A stretch of 56,575 nt of DNA from an uncultured Candidatus Melainabacteria bacterium (GCA_934777245.1 CAKVND010000005.1:1-56575); one strand, 5' to 3'. Counted from the stretch's first letter, positions 16,718 to 25,666 are shown. The notes: a model not told the origin generated them from the letters alone. Translations and numbers: made by a program.

Positions 16718-19486
16718 CTATTTCAAAGACGCCAAAAATTCCTTATTATTATCTAATGTATCTTGAGAAGCTACAATTGAATAAGTTGGAGGATTTTTAA
16801 ACGCATAATCCGCAAATTTCAAAATATCATCTTTTGTAATCTTATCAATTTCATCAAAAATTTGATTATGGTATGTAATTCCATATTTTGATTCCAAGCC
16901 TACATCAAGAAACGCCAATTTGTCATAAGTACCTTCATTATTTAATAATTGTGCTTTTAATGCCAATTTTGCGTTCGCCAAATCTTCATCCGTAAATTTG
17001 CCACTCTTCAATTCATTTATCTGGCGCGTAAAACCTTCAATTGATTTTTGCACATTGTCATAAGAATATTCACCAATATCTTTATTATCAGTAGTTGTAA
17101 GAATACTGCAAGCAATTTCGCCTTGGTTATCAACCTTGCTGATATCAGAATGAACAGAATAAGCCAAGTGTTCTTTTTCTCTCAACACATCAAATAGACC
17201 GATACTTGAGCTTGAAAGAATTGAATTTGTTAATTTCCCTAATACAGTTTCTCTGATTGAATTATCGCTCTTAAATTTGTAAACTTGCATAATATCAGCT
17301 TGAGAATTATTATTTGCTTTAGTCAAAACTTTTGGCGCTTTATTCTCGTTATAAGTATCCGGAACAACTTTTTTATTAGGTTTAACAGAAGCTAAACTCA
17401 TGCCGGCATTTAAAATATCTTGTTTGCATTCGTTTTCAGAATTTGCAGGAAGATTTGCAACAATCACGCCTCGAGAATTATTTAAAATATAGTTGTGGCA
17501 GTCTTTTACGTCATCTAGAGTTATTGTATCGAGCGCATTTAAAACTTCTTCTTTTGTAAAACTATACGGATTGCTTTTAGCTTCGTCATTGTAATACAAA
17601 GTATTTGCGGTATCTTGAGAGCGCGCACAAAGGTCTTTTATAATATCTTTTGCCTTATCCAAATTTTCTTGCGTAATATTTGGATTATACAAAATTTCTT
17701 CAGCTTTTTCCAAAGCCAATCTTCTGTTTTTTTGCGAACCATCTGCAATTACGGATATACCGGACGCTGCAGCAGTTGCATTTACAGATAGATAGTTTCC
17801 TTCTTTAATATTATTCCAATCTTCTTCGCTCGTTTTAGCCGTTCCCATTGTATAAATTTCGTTCAAAACTTCCAGAACTCCGGCTTTTTTGTTGTAAGGT
17901 TTATCGGTAACAAGTGAAATTATATAATTGAAATTGTTGCTTTTTGTCCTATAAAAACCAACATCAAAATTGTTTGGTAGCTTTACTTCTTCTATATTTT
18001 CTTGCTTAATTGGCACTCTTGATTTGCCTTTGAATGACACTCCATTATTTTTTTGAGGATGCACAATGGTTACAGCAGTTTTATTCATATCAAAATATTT
18101 TTTCAAAGCGTTATTTACATCTTCCGGTTTCAAACTTTCTAAAATATTCTCGTAATCACTCAAATACTCCATATTATTATCCAAAACTGCTCTACCTAAA
18201 TTGTCATTAACAACAGAAGAATATTCAAAAGCTTTATTTCTATTTTTAAGGATTTTTTGTTTCAAATTCGCTAAATCTTTATCATCAATATTTTTAGCAT
18301 TAGAAATTAACTCAAACAAAGCTTTTAAAACGTGTTCACTTTTTGCTTCATCAGAATTTACGGCAATATAGCTCATACGCGCACAATTTGGATTAGTCCC
18401 AATTTTTTCACTATCAAAATACGCGCCTGTGTTAAATTTCTTCAAATTTTGTTTCAAGCCTACAGAATAAGAATTCAAATAAGCTTGCGCAACATCATAA
18501 GCAACTCGTTCTTTTACGTCATTGTTTTTAGGACCTGCAAAACCTAAAATAATTTCTGTAGAAGTTGCTTTATCACTTATAAAATCTTTTCTAACAGTTT
18601 TATTTATAGGAGTCAAATTTTCCTCGAATTTTCTTCCTTTAGAAACTTTTTTTGAATTGAAAGTTTTTGATGCAATTTTTATTACTTCATCAGGATTTAC
18701 ATCACCCGTAACAACCAAATTCATATTATCCGGTGTGTAATATTTATTGTAATAATTAACAACATCGTCGCGGGTTAAATTTTTAATACTTTGTACACTT
18801 CCACCAACCATCTCATCAGTTGGGTTTTTAATATTATATAAACTTCTAACAGTTTGGTCGAGTGCAATTGTTTGAGGGTCATCAAGAATCATATTAATTT
18901 CTGAGCACACAGGATTCTTTTCTTTAGCAATCATCTTATCAGAGAGTTCCAAGTCTTCTGCCATAGCTGCTATAACTTTAATTTGTTTTTCTAAATCATT
19001 TTCGCCCAATTGCGGAGTAGAATTTACGTAATCCGTAATTGCATAATTTGTACTTGCATTTGCCCAACCTCCCATCGCATCTATTTTTTTAAATGAATCA
19101 CCGACATTGAGTTTCTCATGTCCGTTTTCGCCATTTGTGCCATTGAATGCCATGTGTTCAAGAAAATGACTAATGCCTTTTATATCCGCAGTTTCATTCA
19201 TTGCGCCTACATTAACATAATTTTTGACAACAGCAGGAGAACCTTCCATTGGTATAACGCTGACTTTATATCCGTTTGCAAGTTTATAACTGTGAATTGT
19301 TAAACCATTCGCAAGTTGAGTTTCCCCAAGCTTTTTATAAGAAATTGGCGTGTTTACTTTAAAATCCGGTGTTACAGCAGAAAGTTCGCGAATTTGCTCT
19401 TTCTTTTGAAGCTCAGATTTGTTAGAGGTAGTGTCAATTTTACCCCTAAAAAACACATTATTAATATTGCCAACTTTCATAACCAT
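16718..19486 (-). CDS. M16-family zinc metallopeptidase (two-domain, PqqL/insulinase-like)
   Basis: Zinc peptidase of the pitrilysin/M16 family with two tandem M16 halves. The inverted zinc motif HFLEH is near residue 107 and the third ligand lies in SEINMILDDP about 75 residues later. The second half lacks the motif, as usual. Homologues are periplasmic or organellar, yet no signal peptide follows the likely start. I chose MVMKVGNINN because the reading frame further upstream (to 19558) overlaps a GGCAATTTTT-class promoter; MKVGN at 19480 is equally possible. The NVFFRGK segment resembles short N-terminal motifs in neighbouring unusual proteins. Confidence 0.9.
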   Translation of the reverse strand: MVMKVGNINNVFFRGKIDTTSNKSELQKKEQIRELSAVTPDFKVNTPISYKKLGETQLANGLTIHSYKLANGYKVSVIPMEGSPAVVKNYVNVGAMNETADIKGISHFLEHMAFNGTNGENGHEKLNVGDSFKKIDAMGGWANASTNYAITDYVNSTPQLGENDLEKQIKVIAAMAEDLELSDKMIAKEKNPVCSEINMILDDPQTIALDQTVRSLYNIKNPTDEMVGGSVQSIKNLTRDDVVNYYNKYYTPDNMNLVVTGDVNPDEVIKIASKTFNSKKVSKGRKFEENLTPINKTVRKDFISDKATSTEIILGFAGPKNNDVKERVAYDVAQAYLNSYSVGLKQNLKKFNTGAYFDSEKIGTNPNCARMSYIAVNSDEAKSEHVLKALFELISNAKNIDDKDLANLKQKILKNRNKAFEYSSVVNDNLGRAVLDNNMEYLSDYENILESLKPEDVNNALKKYFDMNKTAVTIVHPQKNNGVSFKGKSRVPIKQENIEEVKLPNNFDVGFYRTKSNNFNYIISLVTDKPYNKKAGVLEVLNEIYTMGTAKTSEEDWNNIKEGNYLSVNATAAASGISVIADGSQKNRRLALEKAEEILYNPNITQENLDKAKDIIKDLCARSQDTANTLYYNDEAKSNPYSFTKEEVLNALDTITLDDVKDCHNYILNNSRGVIVANLPANSENECKQDILNAGMSLASVKPNKKVVPDTYNENKAPKVLTKANNNSQADIMQVYKFKSDNSIRETVLGKLTNSILSSSSIGLFDVLREKEHLAYSVHSDISKVDNQGEIACSILTTTDNKDIGEYSYDNVQKSIEGFTRQINELKSGKFTDEDLANAKLALKAQLLNNEGTYDKLAFLDVGLESKYGITYHNQIFDEIDKITKDDILKFADYAFKNPPTYSIVASQDTLDNNKEFLASLK

Positions 19487-19488
19487 AT

Positions 19489-19521
19489 TATATATAAAAC
19501 AAAAAACCGACAAAAATTGCC
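19489..19521 (-). promoter_or_regulatory. GGCAATTTTT-class promoter (copy D)
   Basis: Minus-strand GGCAATTTTT (19512-19521), 15 bp, then TATATATA, directly abutting the M16 start codons: a leaderless or near-leaderless arrangement. Confidence 0.5.
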
Positions 19522-19606
19522 TAATTGTAAAGATTTTTGACATAAAATTGAGAAACAAATTTTTTAAATTTATTGTAACAAATTGTAAAGTTTTTTATAA
19601 AAACCC

Positions 19607-19633
19607 TAAAGTTTAAAAAAATTATGCCGATAT
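19607..19633 (+). promoter_or_regulatory. sigma-28-type promoter
   Basis: TAAAGTTT (19607-19614), 11 bases, GCCGATAT (19626-19633): fifteen of sixteen consensus bases. A second TAAAGTTT lies 21 bases upstream, and TTGTAACAAATTGTAAA begins 34 bases before the -35, exactly as at the promoter near 6.67 kb. Confidence 0.8.
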
Positions 19634-19671
19634 ATATATTACAAAAGGGAAAACAAAAAAGGACAGGGACT

Positions 19672-20073
19672 ATGGGATTAAATGTATCAATGGATTACAC
19701 ATTCCAACTTGAAAACAAAAATATTTTAAAAAACACCGCTAAAAATATTCTTAATAATAGCGGTGCTTCTCCTGAAACAACGCAAAAAATTATTGATAAA
19801 ACGTTGTTTGAAGGTGATAAATTACTAAAAGAAGAATATACAAACCCTCAATTAAATATATTAAAAGCTTCTACTCAAATTAGTATTAATGAAACTTTAA
19901 AATCTACATTAAACTATTTGAAATCTCATTCTAAACCTAAAACAAAAAAAGCTCCAGTTTTCGGCGAGCTTTGGAACATTGCTTCTGTTAACAACGAAGC
20001 TTCTGAAGAAAATCCAAACGAATTATATGAATTCAAAATAGACAAAAATGCAAAAAACATTTTTGCCGCATAA
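19672..20073 (+). CDS. Small hypothetical protein of the sigma-28-type regulon
   Basis: 133 residues, no recognised family, Asn/Lys-rich and mainly helical, without signal peptide. An upstream in-frame ATG at 19624 is excluded because it lies inside the spacer of the sigma-28-type promoter; the ATG of MGLNVSMDYTF is preceded by AGGACAGGG. A possible role as an exported or chaperone-like late protein is only suggested by the promoter. A hairpin terminator follows. Confidence 0.75.
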   Translation: MGLNVSMDYTFQLENKNILKNTAKNILNNSGASPETTQKIIDKTLFEGDKLLKEEYTNPQLNILKASTQISINETLKSTLNYLKSHSKPKTKKAPVFGELWNIASVNNEASEENPNELYEFKIDKNAKNIFAA

Positions 20074-20095
20074 AAAATAATCTCCTCACACTTAG

Positions 20096-20120
20096 CGGTC
20101 GAAAATGATATTTTCGACCG
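20096..20120 (+). terminator. Hairpin terminator
   Basis: CGGTCGAAAAT and ATTTTCGACCG (11 bp) around GAT, followed by a T-rich stretch; ends the 133-aa gene transcript. Confidence 0.75.
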
Positions 20121-20163
20121 TCACTCATTTTATGCTTTTTATTAAATAAAAAATATGTAAAAA

Positions 20164-20189
20164 ATTGGCGCGGTTTTTACCGCGCCAAT
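20164..20189 (-). terminator. Terminator of the GH57 operon
   Basis: ATTGGCGCGGT and ACCGCGCCAAT (11 bp) around TTTT, with a T run on the minus strand. Confidence 0.9.
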
Positions 20190-20203
20190 ATAAAAACATT
20201 TTA

Positions 20204-22732
20204 CTATTTACTCGCAACCAATGCTCGATTAAACATTTGCCTATAATAGTCCATATTAATATTCAAATCTTCACCAATCTCAAACAGCATTACAATCAAA
20301 TCTCTGTCAGCTTGGCAACTGATTTTTTGAATTATTTCTTCCAAATTCGCAACTATTTTTGAGAAATAATAGCTTTGAGCCTCAGCAATATCAACCTTGA
20401 TTTCAAGTTTTGCAATACAATCCAACAAATCAAGCGTTGCGTCAACTTGTTGTAAATCAAGCGCATAAGACAATCTGTTTATGTTTTGAGCAATCTTTTT
20501 ACTGAATATTTTTGAAGTCGGTTCTTTATCAATCTCAATACCAATTCTTTTAGCTTCAAAGTTTAAATCAGATGCTTGTTGAATAATATCTGCATCCAAA
20601 AATCCGCGAGATTCAATAAACAATTCATTAAATTGCTTTGTCAAAACATATTGAGCAGAAATTTTGAACTCTTTAGGAATATCCAAGCCCAAAGTCTGCA
20701 TTTGATAAATTGAGCCCTTGCCTTCGTCATACATTGATTCATAAGTATTAGCAAATATTTGCAACTTACCTTTAAGCATTGTTTGCAAAATCTTACGTCT
20801 TTCTTCAATAAAGATGTCTTTAAGTGTAAAGTATTCTTTACCAAAATAATTATCAATTGTTCTGATAATTTCCGTTAACGGTGAAACAAGATAAGTTCTA
20901 ACAAGTTCTTTTTGAATTGTTTCAAAATCATCAGAATATTCTTTGATTGCACAATGGAAATCGCCGCCAGAGAATTGAAGAAGGGCAAAAATCATATTAG
21001 ATTTTTCCAAAGTAACCTTTGATTCAACTTCAATGTGACCGATTACAAGCTTTGAGTTACCTTTTGTAACGCTCTTATAAGAATGTTTGTTAATTTTATA
21101 GCAATAAACATTTTCTTCATCCTCAATATCAGTATACAAAGATGAAATAGCCCAAAGGCTAACAATCTGTTTTGCAGTTACGACAGATGGTTTTACAAAC
21201 TTTTCATAAACATCTTTTCCTGTACCAAACTCAGGAATGTTACTTTTTGCTTCCTTCAAAATTTCTAAGAAAGGTGTTTCCAAGTCTTTTTTCATGAAGG
21301 ATTTGGCAAGTTGCATAACTCTTGCAGCGTATTTCATGATTTGAACGGTTTCAATACCTGAAATTTCAGAGAAAAACCAACCGCAACTTGTATACATAAG
21401 CATTGCTTGTCTTTGAATTTCCAAAAGCTCCATAGCTTTAACTTTTTGCTCATCAGTTAAATCATCTAAGAAATATTCATCTTGGAAATTTTTAACGCTT
21501 ATATCGCTTCTATCCATAATTACAGATATGTAATTATCGCGAGTTTCTTGCGGATCTTTAAAGAATTTTTTACCTTGTTTATGATACAAAGTGGTCATCT
21601 CATCTCTCAAGTAATCCAACGCTTGTCTTAAAGGTTTTCGCCATTTTTGATTCCACCCAGGATGTCCGCCTGTTGAGCAACCGCAATCATCTGACCATCT
21701 GCCAACGCCGTGAGAACAACTCCAAGAAGAAACCGGTTTTATTTCAACTTCCCAATCACTTCTGTATTTTTCTAAATATTCTGCGTAATTAGTTACAATA
21801 AATCCGGCATCTTTCACTCTTAACTTCATCGCATAAGCTAATGCCATATCACCAAATTTTGTGTGGTGACCGTAGCTTTCACCATCAGTTGCAATATTTA
21901 CAAGTTGAGGATAATTTCTTAAATCTGAAATACCATCTTTCAATCTGTTTACAAACTTGTTACCATCTGTCAAAAGTTCGTCAAACGCAACTGAACGAGA
22001 AATTGCACCGTCATAAAAGAACAAATCAATGAACTTCCCTGGTGCAGATTTTATGTAATATCTGTAAGAACGTGCGGGATCTATATTTCCCCAACTCACA
22101 TCCTGCCAAGTTTTTTCACCTTCTTTTCTGATTCTTTGCGCTTGATATGGTGAAAGTATCGTAAACTTAATTCCATTTTCAACCAAAACTCTTAAAGTAT
22201 CATCGTCACAAGCAGTTTCAGCAAGCCAAATACCTTCAGGTTTTCTACCAAAACGATATTCAAAATCTTTAATCCCCCATTTTACTTGGGTTTGTTTATC
22301 TCTTTCATTTGCTAAAGGCATAATCATGTGATTATAAACTTGCGCAATCGCGTTTCCGTGCCCGCTGTGAGCACGACGAGAGTTAATATCAGCTTTGATT
22401 ACACGTTCATAAGCTAAAGGCGCAAATTCTTCCATCCAAGATAAAAGTGTCGGACCGAAGTTATAACTAATGTATTCATAGTTATTTACAACATTCAAAA
22501 TCTGATTTTTTGAATTTACAATCTTTGAAACAGAGTTAGGATTGTAGCATTCGTTATTGATTCTTTCATTCCAATCATGAAAAGGAAGTGCGCTATCTTG
22601 CTGCTCTATAGCTTCCAACCAAGGATTTTCTCTTGGTGGTTGGTAAAAATGTCCATGAACTGTCAAAAATACTTGTTTTTTTGTTTGTTTATCTTTATTT
22701 TTTTCTTTTTCATTGCTTGCAACTTGTGGCAT
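20204..22732 (-). CDS. Glycoside hydrolase family 57 protein with DUF3536 domain
   Basis: 842-residue alpha-glucan-active enzyme candidate (alpha-amylase, branching or transferase type), widespread in Cyanobacteria. The GH57 signature HGHFYQPPRENPWLEAIE begins at residue 26. The catalytic nucleophile is probably E172 in GIWLAETACDDD, and the acid D283 in NIATDGESYGHH. The GxGxWSDDCGCSTGGHPGW-like stretch and the helical DUF3536 part follow to the end. There is no signal peptide, so it likely acts on intracellular glycogen. Its ATG is two bases after the upstream stop, with GGAG inside that gene, so the two are translationally coupled. Confidence 0.93.
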   Translation of the reverse strand: MPQVASNEKEKNKDKQTKKQVFLTVHGHFYQPPRENPWLEAIEQQDSALPFHDWNERINNECYNPNSVSKIVNSKNQILNVVNNYEYISYNFGPTLLSWMEEFAPLAYERVIKADINSRRAHSGHGNAIAQVYNHMIMPLANERDKQTQVKWGIKDFEYRFGRKPEGIWLAETACDDDTLRVLVENGIKFTILSPYQAQRIRKEGEKTWQDVSWGNIDPARSYRYYIKSAPGKFIDLFFYDGAISRSVAFDELLTDGNKFVNRLKDGISDLRNYPQLVNIATDGESYGHHTKFGDMALAYAMKLRVKDAGFIVTNYAEYLEKYRSDWEVEIKPVSSWSCSHGVGRWSDDCGCSTGGHPGWNQKWRKPLRQALDYLRDEMTTLYHKQGKKFFKDPQETRDNYISVIMDRSDISVKNFQDEYFLDDLTDEQKVKAMELLEIQRQAMLMYTSCGWFFSEISGIETVQIMKYAARVMQLAKSFMKKDLETPFLEILKEAKSNIPEFGTGKDVYEKFVKPSVVTAKQIVSLWAISSLYTDIEDEENVYCYKINKHSYKSVTKGNSKLVIGHIEVESKVTLEKSNMIFALLQFSGGDFHCAIKEYSDDFETIQKELVRTYLVSPLTEIIRTIDNYFGKEYFTLKDIFIEERRKILQTMLKGKLQIFANTYESMYDEGKGSIYQMQTLGLDIPKEFKISAQYVLTKQFNELFIESRGFLDADIIQQASDLNFEAKRIGIEIDKEPTSKIFSKKIAQNINRLSYALDLQQVDATLDLLDCIAKLEIKVDIAEAQSYYFSKIVANLEEIIQKISCQADRDLIVMLFEIGEDLNINMDYYRQMFNRALVASK

Positions 22733-22734
22733 AA

Positions 22735-23262
22735 TTATTTAACTCCGTCTTTCTTATCTTCAGGTGCTTTTTTTGTTACGGTCAATTGTTTAACATCAAT
22801 CCAAACATCACCTAATGCATCAGAAAATACAACACCTTTAATTTCTATTTCATCATTTGTTTTTAAATCAATAAATTTTTCAGCTTCCGTACGTTTCAAG
22901 AATAATTTCATTTCTGATAACGGAATATCATGAGCAGAATCATCTCTTCTGATTAAGAAAGAAATATAATCATCAGAAGATTTAAAAGCCGGTTTATAAT
23001 CCAAGCCTAGTGTAGAAAATTTATCAAACTTAGCTTTCATTAAAACTGTTTTATTCAAGTAACTTGACGGGTGATTTACTACCGTAAGCGGTGCTACTTG
23101 GAAAACCTGAGTAGTTGCTGTTTGTTCAACTGCTGTAGAATTTTTTGCCGGAAGCGTAGCAGGTTGAGCAGAAACTTTTTCTATACAAACAGCACTCGTA
23201 GTTAAAATACCTGCCGATAAAGCAACAAGCATCATTGATTTAATATATTTTAAATATTTCAT
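22735..23262 (-). CDS. Exported OB-fold-like protein
   Basis: A 175-residue protein with an N-terminal signal sequence (MKYLKYIKSMMLVALSAGIL) and a C-terminal domain of alternating strands (from about residue 70, NHPSSYLNKTVLMKAKF through TNDEIEIKGVVFSD and VWIDVKQL). This resembles exported OB-fold domains that bind small ligands or cell-wall partners. The start was moved to the ATG with GAGGGTAAT upstream; the longer frame to 23289 overlaps the promoter -10. It leads the GH57 gene in an operon, although one product is exported and the other is not. Function unknown. Confidence 0.78.
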   Translation of the reverse strand: MKYLKYIKSMMLVALSAGILTTSAVCIEKVSAQPATLPAKNSTAVEQTATTQVFQVAPLTVVNHPSSYLNKTVLMKAKFDKFSTLGLDYKPAFKSSDDYISFLIRRDDSAHDIPLSEMKLFLKRTEAEKFIDLKTNDEIEIKGVVFSDALGDVWIDVKQLTVTKKAPEDKKDGVK

Positions 23263-23287
23263 AATATTACCCTCTTCTTTTATCGAC

Positions 23288-23316
23288 ATTGTAACATGCT
23301 TTCATACAATTGTAAA
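23288..23316 (-). promoter_or_regulatory. sigma-70 promoter of the OB-fold/GH57 operon
   Basis: Minus-strand TTTACA (23311-23316), 17-bp spacer, TACAAT (23288-23293), about 20 bases before the Shine-Dalgarno of the OB-fold gene. Confidence 0.65.
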
Positions 23317-23443
23317 TTTTACCTAATGGCGTATTTCAAAAAAAATTAAATATTGAATTATAAACTAATAATCTACACTTTATATACTCCTTAAATTAAG
23401 TATCTATAATACTTTAAGGTTTGTAACAGTTTCTTTTCAAAAA

Positions 23444-23476
23444 GGCAATTTTTAAATAATAAATTACTTTATATTA
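23444..23476 (+). promoter_or_regulatory. GGCAATTTTT-class promoter (copy F)
   Basis: AAAAAGGCAATTTTT ending at 23453, then 16 bp and TATATTA (23470-23476). A TTGTAACAGTTT motif starts at 23421. No long ORF begins before the terminator at 23.62 kb. Confidence 0.5.
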
Positions 23477-23482
23477 ATGTAA

Positions 23483-23655
23483 GTAATATTTCATAAGAAA
23501 AGGGATTAATTAATAAAACTTAACAAATAAAAAAATAAGCAAATGGTTAAAAAATTAGACTATAAGCTTAATTGACAGATTTCTTTTTATACTCTCTCTT
23601 AATATCCTCGTGTTTATTTAATGTTTGCCATTCTCAAAACGGCAAACTTTTTTTT
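23483..23655 (+). ncRNA. Candidate leader or small RNA upstream of the ABC transporter
   Basis: Predicted transcript of about 170 nt from the copy F promoter to a terminator-like hairpin. It encodes at most a 10-codon peptide (ATG at about 23544). It could be a free small RNA or an attenuator controlling read-through into the ABC gene 30 bases later. The remainder of this AT-rich gap shows no other feature. Confidence 0.4.
23623..23655 (+). terminator. Terminator-like hairpin in the ABC gene leader
   Basis: GTTTGCC (23623-23629) pairs with GGCAAAC (23641-23647), followed by eight T. It covers the first in-frame ATG of the ABC reading frame, so translation should start further downstream. Confidence 0.65.
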
Positions 23656-23686
23656 GCTTCTTATATTTTTTATGTATTATAAACTT

Positions 23687-25423
23687 ATGATACTTAAATA
23701 TTGCAAAAACTTTTTTTACTATTTTGATAAAAATAAAAAATCATTTATTAACTATTCGGCATTCTCATTTCTTGTAGGAATTTTAGAACTTACGGGAGTT
23801 GCGTTAACCTATCCGTTTGTTATAAAACTTTTAGCCAACAAACCCTCTGATATTTGGCATTCGCCTTTATTGATCGGAGTATTGATTATAGGACTTTTCT
23901 TGGCAAAAAATACATTAATGATTTTTTATATATACTCACAATCAAAATTTACCAAAGAAGTGGAAAAAGAAGCTAATGTTACATTTGTAAAATATTTTCT
24001 TACTTCTCCATATCAAACAAGTGCAAAAATTTCATTCGCCCAAAAAGCAAATATTCTTGGATATTTAATTCCAAATACAATAAATAATTTTATTTTAAGA
24101 CTTCTAAATCTAAATGTGAATTTCTTTATTTTTGGTTTGATTTCATTACTTTTAGTTATAAAATTTCCAGTTGCAATGCTAATAACTTTGATGTTTGCCG
24201 TTATTTTAATTTTTATTCAAAATAGTTATTTCAAACCAAAATTAACTAAAATCGCTAAAAAAGCTAGTGAAACATCTACAACATATAATCAAAAGTCAAA
24301 TGATGTTTTATTAAGTATTAAAAATGTAAAAATTTCAAATAATGAAAAATACTTTTTTGAGAATTATTTGAGCGCAATCACACAATTCTACAGAGTTTGT
24401 ATTGAGACTTCTTTTTTGAATTCAATTCCTCCTTATGTAACAGAACCGTTTATCATTCTTTTGTTATTTGTATTGTTGGCTGTAATTTCTTATCAAAATT
24501 TTACAGAACCGGATAAACTTATAGCATCTTTTGCAATAATTGTTTCTGCGATTTTTAGACTTGCTCCAACTATATCCAGAATTCAAGTAAATCTAAATGG
24601 TATAAATTCTGCATTGCCAATTGTCAACGAGTTTTTAACAATTTGCGACGATTTTAATATAAAAAATGTGAAAGAGCCCCAAAAACCTATATTTGCAGAA
24701 TTCAATAAAAGTTTAGAATTAAAAAATATCTATTTTGAATATGAAAAAAATAAACCAATACTTAAAAATATAAATTTAACAATAAGCAAAGGTGAATTTA
24801 TAGGAATTGCCGGCCTCTCTGGAGCAGGAAAAACAACTCTGGTTGATATTATAGCAGGAGTATTAATTCCAAAATCAGGAAAAATTTTAATTGATGGAAA
24901 AACACAAGAAAACCCATTAAAAATTGGTTACATTCCACAAGAAATTTCTTTAATAAACGCTTCTATAAAAGAAAATGTTGCCTATGGCTGTTCAAAAATT
25001 TTGGAAGAACAAGTAATTGAATCATTAAAAAAAGCTAAATTATACGATTTTATTATAAAAAACTACAAAGATGGAATTAATGCAAATCCGTTTATAGATT
25101 CTAATGGTTTTTCACAAGGACAAAAACAAAGACTTGCAATAGCTAGAGCGATATACTCAAACCCTGATATTTTAATTTTGGATGAAGCAACTTCATCACT
25201 CGATCTAAAAACAGAAGATGAAATTTGTTCTGTTCTTATGTCTTTAAAAGGTGAAAAAACAATTATTGCGATTGCACACAGACTTTCTACCATAAAGAAT
25301 GCAGACAGAATCGCATTTATGAAAAACTCTGAGATAGTCGACATCTCAGAGTTTAACGAATTGATTAATAAAAATACTGATTTCAGAGAACTTGCTAGAT
25401 TGGCGTCTTTCAAAGAACTCTAA
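23687..25423 (+). CDS. ABC exporter, fused permease and ATPase (MsbA/PglK-like)
   Basis: A half-size ABC exporter that works as a homodimer; six membrane segments then one ATPase domain. Walker A GLSGAGKTTL is at about residue 375, the signature SQGQKQRLAIARA near 476 and Walker B ILILDEATSSLD near 496. Homologues flip lipids, lipid-linked glycans or peptides; with a surface-glycan locus in the window a flippase role is plausible but unproven. The frame is open to 23621, but that start lies in a terminator; MILKYCKNFF at 23687 is preferred, without a Shine-Dalgarno. Its 3' end overlaps the convergent 50-aa gene by 14 bases. Confidence 0.9.
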   Translation: MILKYCKNFFYYFDKNKKSFINYSAFSFLVGILELTGVALTYPFVIKLLANKPSDIWHSPLLIGVLIIGLFLAKNTLMIFYIYSQSKFTKEVEKEANVTFVKYFLTSPYQTSAKISFAQKANILGYLIPNTINNFILRLLNLNVNFFIFGLISLLLVIKFPVAMLITLMFAVILIFIQNSYFKPKLTKIAKKASETSTTYNQKSNDVLLSIKNVKISNNEKYFFENYLSAITQFYRVCIETSFLNSIPPYVTEPFIILLLFVLLAVISYQNFTEPDKLIASFAIIVSAIFRLAPTISRIQVNLNGINSALPIVNEFLTICDDFNIKNVKEPQKPIFAEFNKSLELKNIYFEYEKNKPILKNINLTISKGEFIGIAGLSGAGKTTLVDIIAGVLIPKSGKILIDGKTQENPLKIGYIPQEISLINASIKENVAYGCSKILEEQVIESLKKAKLYDFIIKNYKDGINANPFIDSNGFSQGQKQRLAIARAIYSNPDILILDEATSSLDLKTEDEICSVLMSLKGEKTIIAIAHRLSTIKNADRIAFMKNSEIVDISEFNELINKNTDFRELARLASFKEL

Positions 25424-25562
25424 CTCTATCCATTAATTGAATCACTTTTTCTTTAAAAACAGGATCAACCGGAGAAGAAACATAACCTTCAATTTTTGCA
25501 ATCTCTTCTTTTTTTAAAATGCTTTTTTCAAGCATTGCCAACTTCCTTACCGCAACATTCAT
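25410..25562 (-). CDS. 50-residue small protein
   Basis: A short gene encoding MNVAVRKLAMLEKSILKK and continuing to residue 50 (ending in LMDRVRVL). Evidence that it is real: a perfect Shine-Dalgarno (GGAGGT) six bases before the ATG and a GGCAATTTTT-class promoter about 45 bases upstream. The protein is basic and helical with the look of a small DNA- or protein-binding factor; no family is recognised. It overlaps the 3' end of the ABC transporter gene antisense, which may let the two affect each other. Confidence 0.7.
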   Translation of the reverse strand: MNVAVRKLAMLEKSILKKEEIAKIEGYVSSPVDPVFKEKVIQLMDRVRVL

Positions 25563-25603
25563 GATTACCTCCTAAATCTAACTTCTTAACCTTTTTTACT
25601 TAC

Positions 25604-25639
25604 ATATATATAAAAGTCAAAAAGTTTTGAAAAATTGCC
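25604..25639 (-). promoter_or_regulatory. GGCAATTTTT-class promoter (copy B)
   Basis: Minus-strand AAAAAGGCAATTTTT (-35-like part at 25630-25639), 17 bp, then TATATATA. TTCTTAACAA lies 16 bases before CAATTTTT, as in copy C. Confidence 0.5.
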
Positions 25640-25666
25640 TTTTTAAGAAGAAATTGTTAAGAAATG

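Noticed and set aside
19624..19671. Longer start of the sigma-28-type 133-aa gene
   Set aside because: The ATG lies inside the spacer and -10 of the promoter, so it cannot be on the mRNA.
23621..23686. N-terminal extension of the ABC exporter from the first ATG
   Set aside because: The stretch covers a hairpin followed by eight T and has no ribosome site; the start at 23687 is preferred.
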